Assembly: GCF_019656235.1 (NCBI RefSeq)
Contig: NZ_BPLL01000006.1
Location: 1 to 64,000, forward strand
Length of the DNA stretch: 64,000 nt
Reading direction: 5' to 3'
From: Apilactobacillus xinyiensis
Lineage (GTDB): Bacteria > Bacillota > Bacilli > Lactobacillales > Lactobacillaceae
The first letter of the stretch is position 1. Every line of letters starts with the position of its first letter. Positions 58,017 through 64,000 of the stretch are shown here, one piece after another. The translations under genes were made by a program, and so were the position numbers. The notes under the pieces were generated by a model. It was not told where the DNA came from, did not search any database, and saw only the letters and a list, made by a program, of their open reading frames with translations.

Positions 58017-58799
58017 TTAACTAGTTTTAATTTCTTTAATATTTTCATCTCTTATCCATTGATTTCCACCCAGATTTAACCAGTATTCTTGATTTATTTT
58101 AACTTTAAAAAAAACTTTCCATATACTATTTTCTGGTAATTGGGTTTTTAAGGTTTTTCCATTAGGGTAAGAGTAAATTTCAGTATATCTATTTAACTTT
58201 ATAAAATATTGTTTTAAATTCAAACTATCATAGCGTTTCTTTCTATAGAAAAATATTATTGATTTATTATCTGGATCAAATTTTCCATTTAGTATACCTT
58301 TAAAACTTATTAATTCATATCCATTTATTTTAAGAAATTTAATACTATAATGTTCTTCTAACTCTCCAAATAAATATTTTGTATTATGAATTATTTTATT
58401 GTTGTCAACGTCAATATAGTAAATAGCAATTTGCAAGAAGTTTTTTTTGCTATAAAAAATTATTATATTACTAATTTCTTCATTAAAAACTAAATTATGG
58501 CTATTAATTGAGTTTAAATGATATTTTTCTAAAATTGGTATTTTGAAATTAGCAGTTTCACCTTCTCTACCATATATAACATCCGATTTTTTTACCTTGG
58601 AATAATTATTAATATCAATATAATTTATAATAATTTTTTTAATGGATTGATTGTTTTTAATGGATTGATTGTTTTTAATGGATTGATTGTTTTTAATGGA
58701 TTGATTGTTTTTAGTGGATTGATTGTTTTTATTAAATCTTTTTCTATGTATACTTTTTCTTTTAAAAGATTTTTTAAATAACCATTTTGCTATATTCAT
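58017..58799 (-). CDS. small MucBP-domain protein with hexapeptide repeats and no export signal
   Basis: A 260-residue, very basic Lys/Asn/Ile-rich protein. Residues 1-23 are basic without a signal peptide (MNIAKWLFKKSFKRKS). Residues 24-53 are five KNNQSI/T repeats. Two MucBP-like units follow: about 55-119 (IIINYIDINN..) and 122-188 (IAIYYIDVDNNKIIHNT.., KINGYELISFKGILNGKFDPDNKSIIFFYRKK). Residues about 203-257 resemble a SLAP/SH3-like wall-binding module (YSYPNGKTLKTQL, YWLNLGGNQWI). No LPXTG is present. I use ATG 58799 with AAAGGAGA upstream. It may be a decayed adhesin or a non-classically located protein. Confidence 0.75.
   Translation of the reverse strand: MNIAKWLFKKSFKRKSIHRKRFNKNNQSTKNNQSIKNNQSIKNNQSIKNNQSIKKIIINYIDINNYSKVKKSDVIYGREGETANFKIPILEKYHLNSINSHNLVFNEEISNIIIFYSKKNFLQIAIYYIDVDNNKIIHNTKYLFGELEEHYSIKFLKINGYELISFKGILNGKFDPDNKSIIFFYRKKRYDSLNLKQYFIKLNRYTEIYSYPNGKTLKTQLPENSIWKVFFKVKINQEYWLNLGGNQWIRDENIKEIKTS
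58641..58730. repeat. five tandem 18-bp repeats
   Basis: Unit AATGGATTGATTGTTTTT occurs four times without change from 58641 to 58712 and once with A-to-G at its second base (58713-58730). It encodes the KNNQSI repeats, the variant giving KNNQST. Exact identity implies recent slippage or expansion. Confidence 0.95.
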
Positions 58800-58829
58800 T
58801 GTGGAATAATCTCCTTTCATTAATATATT

Positions 58830-58858
58830 AACATAGCTTTACATTAAAATATGTACAA
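58830..58858 (-). promoter_or_regulatory. promoter of the MucBP gene
   Basis: On the minus strand -35 TTGTAC (58853-58858), a 17-bp spacer and -10 TATGTT (58830-58835). The -35 touches the clpE terminator. Confidence 0.45.
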
Positions 58859-58882
58859 AAAAAGACCCTTAAAGGTCTTTTT
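58857..58882 (-). terminator. terminator of clpE
   Basis: On the minus strand AAAAAGACC pairs with GGTCTTTTT around five bases, followed by T7; it lies just after the clpE stop. Confidence 0.85.
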
Positions 58883-58883
58883 A

Positions 58884-61037
58884 TTATTTATTTGTAATCA
58901 TTATGTTTCGTTCATTATCTAAATCTACAAATATGTTACCAACTTGTTCGTTTCTGTCTAAATAATAATCAGCAACTTTATCTTCAATTTGCTCTTGAAT
59001 CACTCTTCTTAATGGTCTAGCACCCATTTTAGGATTGTATCCAAGTTCTACAATTCTATTTTTAGCATTGTCGGATAATTCAATGCTGATGTGCTGAGTT
59101 GAGAGCATCTTGTTTAAATTATTAATCATAATATCAACAATGGTTTTCAAATTGTTTTTACTTAATTGATTAAATTCAACAATATCATCAAAACGATTGA
59201 TAAATTCAGGTTTGAAGTAATTAGTAAGTTTATTTATAACTGAATTAGTACTATTAGTACGTTCAGCACCAAATCCAACGCTGGTTTCTTTAATATCAGA
59301 TCCAGCGTTGCTAGTCATGATGATAACAGTATCTTTAAATGAAACGACTCTTCCTTGAGAATCAGTAAGGCGACCGTCATCTAAGATTTGAAGAAAGGCG
59401 TGTAATACATCTGGATGTGCCTTTTCTACTTCGTCAAATAAAATTAAACTATATGGATTACGGCGGACCTTTTCAGTTAGTTGACCAGCTTCATCATAAC
59501 CAACATATCCAGGTGGTGAACCAATTAGTTTAGAAATAGAGTGTTGTTCACGATATTCAGACATGTCAAATCTAATTATGGCTTCTTTAGAACCAAATAA
59601 TTCCTTAGCTAATTGTTTAGCTAGTTCGGTTTTACCAATTCCAGTTGTTCCAACAAATAAGAACGAACCAATTGGTCGACCAGTACCGTTAAACCCAATT
59701 CGATTACGTTTAATAGCTTTAGAAACTTTATTCACGGCATTACTTTGACCAATAACATTCTTATTAAGCTTTTCTGCTAAATCCCGTAACTTAGTTTTTT
59801 CTTGTTGTTGTAGTTTTCCAACTGGAATACCAGTATCATTTTCAATTATTTTTTCAATATCGCTAACTTTAATGTTAGGCACATTTGTATTTTGATTATC
59901 GATGTCAGTATCTTTAATTGCCTTGATTTCGTCACGGTAATAGGCTGCTTTTTCGTAATCTTCATTCTTTAGTGCATTTTGTTTTTCGTTTTCATAATTA
60001 TCTATTTTATTTTTTAAAGTTTTAGGATCTGTAAAGTTTATAGATAGGTTAGCTTTAGAACCTGCTGTATCTAATAGGTCAATTGCTTTATCGGGTAGAT
60101 AACGGTCTTGAATATATCTTTTAGATAACCTTACAGCAGCTTCAATTGCTTTATCTGTATACTTAACATGATGATATTCTTCATATTTACTTTGAATTCC
60201 CTTTAAAATATCTACCGTTTTTTGAATTGAAGGTTCTTTAACCATAACTTTTTGAAATCTTCTTGCTAAAGCGGAGTCTTTTTCAATATCACGATATTCT
60301 TTAAGGGTGGTAGATCCAATTAATTGGAATTCACCTCTAGCCAATGCTGGTTTCAAAATGTTTCCAGCATCCATACCACCTTCTGCATTTCCAGCACCCA
60401 TGATTTCATGAATTTCATCAATGAATAAAATTATGTTAGGGTCATGCTTAACTTCTTGAATTAGTTGATTAATTCTTTGTTCAAATTGGCCACGAAAACC
60501 GGTTCCTTGAACTAATGAAACCATATCAAGCCTAAAAACTTTTTTATTAATTAGTTTACTTGGAACTTTATGCTTAGCAATTTGTAGTGCAAGGCCTTCA
60601 ACAACAGCAGTTTTTCCCACACCTGCTTCACCAATTAAAACTGGGTTATTTTTAGTTCGGCGATTTAAGATTTCAATAACTTTATTTATTTCTTTATCCC
60701 GACCAATAACCGGATCTATTTCATTGTTTTTGGCTAATTCCGTTATATTTACCCCAAATTTTTTGAGTAAGCTTTTTTTGTTTTTACTCTTGGGTTGTTG
60801 GTTGGTGTTTTGATTATCAGCGGCATCGTTATTATTTTTCATAGAATTTAAAATATCATTTAAGCTGCCTAAATTACCGTCACTTAGGTCAGCACCTTCA
60901 AGATTGTTTTGAAATCCTTGATTTTTTGATAGTTCTAAATAGCATTCTTGACAAAGATTGATTTGTTGTCTTTTTCCGTTATTATTTATAAACAAATGAA
61001 TACTTGCTTCATTTTTATTACAATTTTGACATAGCAT
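58884..61037 (-). CDS. clpE: ATP-dependent Clp protease ATP-binding subunit ClpE
   Basis: ClpE is a HSP100 unfoldase that feeds ClpP and disperses aggregates after heat stress. The 717-residue product has an N-terminal zinc finger (Cys3, Cys6, Cys29, Cys32), AAA module 1 with Walker A GEAGVGKT, a UVR-type coiled segment ([14 protein letters not shown]), AAA module 2 with GTTGIGKT and a C-terminal D2-small domain. A tandem CtsR heptad lies over its promoter, so it belongs to the CtsR heat-shock regulon. Confidence 0.97.
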   Translation of the reverse strand: MLCQNCNKNEASIHLFINNNGKRQQINLCQECYLELSKNQGFQNNLEGADLSDGNLGSLNDILNSMKNNNDAADNQNTNQQPKSKNKKSLLKKFGVNITELAKNNEIDPVIGRDKEINKVIEILNRRTKNNPVLIGEAGVGKTAVVEGLALQIAKHKVPSKLINKKVFRLDMVSLVQGTGFRGQFEQRINQLIQEVKHDPNIILFIDEIHEIMGAGNAEGGMDAGNILKPALARGEFQLIGSTTLKEYRDIEKDSALARRFQKVMVKEPSIQKTVDILKGIQSKYEEYHHVKYTDKAIEAAVRLSKRYIQDRYLPDKAIDLLDTAGSKANLSINFTDPKTLKNKIDNYENEKQNALKNEDYEKAAYYRDEIKAIKDTDIDNQNTNVPNIKVSDIEKIIENDTGIPVGKLQQQEKTKLRDLAEKLNKNVIGQSNAVNKVSKAIKRNRIGFNGTGRPIGSFLFVGTTGIGKTELAKQLAKELFGSKEAIIRFDMSEYREQHSISKLIGSPPGYVGYDEAGQLTEKVRRNPYSLILFDEVEKAHPDVLHAFLQILDDGRLTDSQGRVVSFKDTVIIMTSNAGSDIKETSVGFGAERTNSTNSVINKLTNYFKPEFINRFDDIVEFNQLSKNNLKTIVDIMINNLNKMLSTQHISIELSDNAKNRIVELGYNPKMGARPLRRVIQEQIEDKVADYYLDRNEQVGNIFVDLDNERNIMITNK

Positions 61038-61057
61038 TAATAGGCCTCCTTTACTAT

Positions 61058-61074
61058 ATTGACCTTTATTGACC
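61058..61074 (-). promoter_or_regulatory. CtsR operator upstream of clpE
   Basis: On the minus strand GGTCAAT-AAA-GGTCAAT, a direct repeat of the CtsR heptad (consensus GGTCAAA-NNN-GGTCAAA). It lies just after the predicted transcription start and would block RNA polymerase until heat releases CtsR. Confidence 0.85.
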
Positions 61075-61084
61075 TTTGGAAAAC

Positions 61085-61112
61085 ATTATACATCAATCCA
61101 CTATTATCACAA
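61085..61112 (-). promoter_or_regulatory. promoter of clpE
   Basis: On the minus strand -35 TTGTGA (61107-61112), a 16-bp spacer and consensus -10 TATAAT (61085-61090), directly upstream of the CtsR operator. Confidence 0.65.
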
Positions 61113-61178
61113 GTAATTTAACCTTAATAATACATATTTTATTTGTATCGTATTATAATAGTTAAAGGAGGGATTGTC

Positions 61179-61373
61179 ATCGAAGAAAAAGATTATACTG
61201 AGATGTTAAATCGTTTAAAGAATGGTGAATTAAAGAATATTAAGATAAAACCAGATGAGTTTGTTGTTTTTCAAAGGGCTTTTATGAACTTTGATACGCG
61301 AAAAAGTATTTTTGGTAAAGCACATCAAAATGGTGAAATAACTTATTTTTATGAGCGTGGCAATGACAACTAA
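61179..61373 (+). CDS. small conserved protein with possible AUC start
   Basis: A predicted 64-residue acidic/basic helical protein (EEKDYTEMLNRLKNGELKNI, then FVVFQRAFMNFDTRKSIFGKAHQNGEITYFYERG). Similar small proteins of unknown function lie near clpE and ptsH in lactobacilli. A perfect AGGAGG (61166-61171) points seven bases ahead to ATC 61179; no ATG, GTG or TTG is in frame at good distance. The first in-frame ATG (61203) has no binding site and would remove the conserved N-terminus; TTG 61143 lies upstream of the site. Confidence 0.65.
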   Translation: MEEKDYTEMLNRLKNGELKNIKIKPDEFVVFQRAFMNFDTRKSIFGKAHQNGEITYFYERGNDN

Positions 61374-61447
61374 TAATAAATCTTGTTTTTTAATATATTC
61401 ATTGATATTCTAAAATTAATATCTTCACAATGGTAAGGGGTAATAAA

Positions 61448-61714
61448 ATGGAAAAACGTACTTTTAAAGTTGTTGCCGAAACTGGTATTCATGCTCGTCC
61501 TGCTACTTTGTTGGTACAGGAAGCAAGTAAATATATATCCAAATTAACTTTGGAATATCAAGATAAAACAGTAGATTTAAAGTCAATTATGGGAGTTATG
61601 TCACTAGGCGTTGGCCAAAATGCTGAAGTTTTGGTTACAGCTAATGGCGATGATGAAAAAGCTGCTATTAATGGTATCAGTGACGCTTTTAAGCGTGAAG
61701 GATTAGCTGAATAA
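61448..61714 (+). CDS. ptsH: phosphocarrier protein HPr
   Basis: HPr carries phosphate in the PTS and, when phosphorylated on serine by HprK, acts as CcpA corepressor. The 88-residue product has His15 in [12 protein letters not shown] and Ser46 in [14 protein letters not shown] 61448 follows AAGGGG; the in-frame ATG 61430 lies before that site. ptsI normally follows within the same operon but here a terminator and glycosyltransferase genes follow, so HPr may serve only regulation. Confidence 0.96.
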   Translation: MEKRTFKVVAETGIHARPATLLVQEASKYISKLTLEYQDKTVDLKSIMGVMSLGVGQNAEVLVTANGDDEKAAINGISDAFKREGLAE

Positions 61715-61738
61715 TTAACTAATATTTTAAAAATTGTT

Positions 61739-61780
61739 AAGAGGATTAAAAATTACTTTTTAATCCTCTTTTGTTTTTTA
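61739..61780 (+). terminator. terminator after ptsH
   Basis: AAGAGGATTAAAAA pairs perfectly with TTTTTAATCCTCTT around TTAC, followed by TTGTTTTTT. It makes ptsH end as its own unit. Confidence 0.9.
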
Positions 61781-61786
61781 GGTAAT

Positions 61787-61815
61787 TTGCAAACGATTTA
61801 ACAAACAAATATAAT
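61787..61815 (+). promoter_or_regulatory. promoter of the glycolipid glycosyltransferase genes
   Basis: A -35 TTGCAA (61787-61792), a 17-bp spacer and a consensus -10 TATAAT (61810-61815). Confidence 0.7.
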
Positions 61816-61861
61816 TACAATGATTAAACATTTCGATAAATAAAATAGGAGGGGTGCTAGA

Positions 61862-63046
61862 TTGAATATCGGTATTTTTACTGATACATATTTTCCACAA
61901 GTTAGTGGAGTTGCTACCTCAATTGAAACTTTAAAAAATCAGTTAGAAACCCAAGGACATCAGGTATATATTTTTACGACTACAGACCCACACGTGAAAA
62001 AGGATACTTTTGAAAAGAATATTTTTAGATTTTCTAGTATTCCATTTATATCTTTTACTGACAGGAGAATAGCTTTTAGAGGTATGTTTCAAGCGTATCA
62101 AATTGCTAAAAAATTAAATCTAGACATTGTTCATACACAAACTGAGTTTTCAATGGGCGTTATTGGCAAAATTGTTGCTAGATTTTTGCGTATACCGTCT
62201 GTTCATACTTATCACACAATGTATGAAGATTATTTGCACTATGTTGCTAATGGACATTTGTTAAAACCAGTACATGTCAAAGAAGCTACTTTGGCTTTTT
62301 GTCATAATATGTCGGGAATTGTAGCACCTAGTAAGCGAGTGTTAGAAACGTTAACTCGTTATGGAGTTAAAAGTCCCATAAGCATTATTCCAACTGGAAT
62401 TAATATTAATAAATTTAATGGTGAAGTTTGTAGTGATGTACGAAGAGATTTAAATTTACTAGACAAACCTATATTGTTATCAGTTAGTAGACTAGCATAT
62501 GAAAAAAACATTCATGAGTTAATTAATTCCATGCCTAAAATTTTAAAACAAATGTCAGATACAACTTTAATTATTGTTGGTGATGGTCCAGCTAAAGAAT
62601 CTTTAGTAAATCAAGTTAAAGAAATGCAGTTAACTAAAAATGTGATCTTTGTAGGTGAAGTAAGTAATGATGAAGTAAGTGATTACTATCATGCAGCTGA
62701 TATTTTTGTTTCTACATCTAATTCCGAATCACAAGGTTTAACTTACATTGAGGCTATGGCATCAGGTACAAAAGTAGTTGTTTCTAAAAGTGAGTATACT
62801 GATAGTTTATTAGATGATAAATCTTTAGGGATGACTTTTAAAACTGAAGATGAATATATAGATGATGTAATTTATTATTTAAGTGATGTAAATCAAATAA
62901 ATGAATATCATGATAATCATTTATTGAAACAAAAATTAAGCGAAATATCTGCTGAAACTTTTGGTGAAAAAATAGTTAAATTTTATCGTGATGCTCAAAT
63001 CAACTACGAAAGTAAATCTAGCGATTCTTCAGAGCTTAGTAACTAG
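61862..63046 (+). CDS. GT4 glycosyltransferase, probable diacylglycerol glucosyltransferase
   Basis: The 394-residue GT-B fold enzyme starts NIGIFTDTYFPQVSGVATSIETL, has HTQTEFSMGVIGKIVA, the VHTYHTMYEDYLHY segment typical of alpha-glucosyldiacylglycerol synthases, and the C-terminal donor site with SNSESQGLTYIEAMASGTKVV (about 287-307). It probably makes the first step of the lipoteichoic acid glycolipid anchor. It starts at TTG 61862 after AGGAGGGG. The next glycosyltransferase begins 8 bases after its stop. Confidence 0.88.
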   Translation: MNIGIFTDTYFPQVSGVATSIETLKNQLETQGHQVYIFTTTDPHVKKDTFEKNIFRFSSIPFISFTDRRIAFRGMFQAYQIAKKLNLDIVHTQTEFSMGVIGKIVARFLRIPSVHTYHTMYEDYLHYVANGHLLKPVHVKEATLAFCHNMSGIVAPSKRVLETLTRYGVKSPISIIPTGININKFNGEVCSDVRRDLNLLDKPILLSVSRLAYEKNIHELINSMPKILKQMSDTTLIIVGDGPAKESLVNQVKEMQLTKNVIFVGEVSNDEVSDYYHAADIFVSTSNSESQGLTYIEAMASGTKVVVSKSEYTDSLLDDKSLGMTFKTEDEYIDDVIYYLSDVNQINEYHDNHLLKQKLSEISAETFGEKIVKFYRDAQINYESKSSDSSELSN

Positions 63047-63054
63047 GAGGTAAT

Positions 63055-64000
63055 ATGTTAAAAATAAATATGTTTTCCACAGCTGATAAAGTTAAAGGAC
63101 AGGGAGTTGGCAGTGCTTATTTAGAACTAATAAAAATGTTGAATAAGCATTTTCCTGATGAATTTGATATCTCAATTAATAAACATGGTTCAGCTGACGT
63201 AACGCATTATCATACAATTAATTTAGGATATTATTTTTCTACTTTCTTTAAAAAGCGTGGACGCAAAATTGGCTATGTGCATTTTCTTCCGGAAACTTTG
63301 GATGGTAGTTTGAAATTACCAGCTTTCTTTAAATTCTTTTTTTACAAATATGTAATTGCTTTTTATAAACGAATGGATCATATTGTAGTTGTTAATCCAA
63401 CATTTATTCCTAAATTAGAACAATATGGTATTAGTAAAGATAAAATTACTTATATTCCTAATTTTGTAAGTAAAAAAGAATTTTATCCAGTTGATAGTAT
63501 TAAAAAAAGTTCGCTTAGAAATGATTATGGCTATTCTAATAGAAAATTTACTATTTTTGGAGTAGGTCAAATTCAGACTAGAAAGGGTATTTTAGATTTT
63601 GTTAAATTAGCTAAAATGAATCCAGAAATGCAATTCATTTGGGCAGGTGGTTTTTCGTTTGGCAAAATCACTGATGGATACAAAGAATTAAAACAAATTA
63701 TGGATAATCCACCTAAGAACCTTTCATTTCCAGGAATAGTTAATCGAGATAAGTTAGTTGATTATTATAATATGTCAGATGTGTTTTTGTTACCTTCATA
63801 TAATGAGTTATTTCCAATGTCGGTATTAGAAGCATTTTCATGTGGGAAACCGGTTATATTAAGAAATCTTTTATTATATAAAAAAATTATTGACGGTTAC
63901 TACGTTTCGTTTAATAATCTAGAAGAGTTAAATAACGAAATTAAATCACTCCATCTAGATAACAAAAACCTAAATGATTTGCATGAGTTAGCACTTAAAG
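63055..64000 (+). CDS. GT4 glycosyltransferase, CpoA-like (partial, cut by the window end)
   Basis: The first 315 residues of a GT-B enzyme starting MLKINMFSTADKVKGQGVGSAYLELIKML. It has FGVGQIQTRKGILDFVKLA and the donor-site segment LLPSYNELFPMSVLEAFSCGKPVI. This fits the second glycolipid transferase that usually follows the glucosyldiacylglycerol synthase (CpoA or diglycosyldiacylglycerol synthase type). AGGAGG precedes ATG 63055. The C-terminus lies beyond position 64,000. Confidence 0.85.
   Translation, partial: MLKINMFSTADKVKGQGVGSAYLELIKMLNKHFPDEFDISINKHGSADVTHYHTINLGYYFSTFFKKRGRKIGYVHFLPETLDGSLKLPAFFKFFFYKYVIAFYKRMDHIVVVNPTFIPKLEQYGISKDKITYIPNFVSKKEFYPVDSIKKSSLRNDYGYSNRKFTIFGVGQIQTRKGILDFVKLAKMNPEMQFIWAGGFSFGKITDGYKELKQIMDNPPKNLSFPGIVNRDKLVDYYNMSDVFLLPSYNELFPMSVLEAFSCGKPVILRNLLLYKKIIDGYYVSFNNLEELNNEIKSLHLDNKNLNDLHELALK

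Noticed and set aside
58641-58730. CRISPR array
   Set aside because: The 18-bp repeats are contiguous without spacers and lie in frame inside a coding region.
61174-61209. short TTG open frame followed by possible -1 frameshift into the small gene
   Set aside because: The spacing from AGGAGG to TTG is only two bases, and the A-rich stretch is not a good -1 slippery site in that frame.
61787-61801. cre-like sequence TTGCAAACGATTTAA
   Set aside because: It misses the conserved cytosine near the end, and its first six bases are better explained as the -35 of a strong promoter.

Overview
The window reads as a chromosomal segment from an AT-rich Lactobacillales bacterium. Family-level protein resemblances, strong AGGAGG-type ribosome binding sites, a T-box, CtsR and CcpA-type operators and MucBP/SLAP-like surface domains all fit Lactobacillaceae. 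ptsH stands without ptsI and protein composition is very AT-driven, which suggests (inference, not proof) a reduced heterofermentative or fructophilic lineage related to Fructilactobacillus or Apilactobacillus.

Positions 1-18,700 are translation core. A promoter and structured leader precede the S10-spc-alpha superoperon (rpsJ to rplQ, including secY, adk, infA, rpmJ and rpoA). After a large hairpin come the ECF vitamin transporter energising module (ecfA1, ecfA2, ecfT), truA, and rplM-rpsI behind its own promoter and an L13-type leader.

Positions 18,700-33,250 hold an ECF S-component, a small DUF2187-like gene, a GH73-type glucosaminidase with xpt and a PurK-like gene, then the block pcrA-ligA-camS-gatCAB-diacylglycerol kinase-rlmD. 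An asparagine-type T-box controls asnB (33,300-35,251). A minus-strand group follows (amino acid permease, gluconate kinase, small DUF4828-like protein), then a DEAD-box helicase and tRNA-Arg(CCU).

Positions 40,300-47,200 form a phosphate-scavenging locus: two tandem pstS genes, each behind an 11-bp-phased array of TTTACA-like PhoP half-sites, then pstC, pstA, two pstB genes, phoU and an unusual OmpR-type regulator with a degenerate receiver and no adjacent histidine kinase.

Positions 47,200-64,000 are mainly envelope and housekeeping: a sugar transporter with a cre site over its promoter, GtrB/GtrA glycan-modification genes, UDP-GlcNAc 2-epimerase, a YihY/BrkB membrane protein, flavodoxin, recX, an AI-2E-family transporter, tagD, prfC, a C69 dipeptidase, a small MucBP-domain protein with hexapeptide repeats and no export signal, CtsR-regulated clpE, a small protein with a possible AUC start, ptsH without ptsI, and two glycosyltransferases resembling glycolipid (lipoteichoic acid anchor) synthases, the second cut by the window end.

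I see no insertion sequence, prophage, CRISPR array or defence island. The least ordinary parts are the pst locus with its odd regulator, the unsecreted MucBP protein, and several conserved genes that have lost hallmark residues or partners (rlmD, the PurK-like gene, ptsH).
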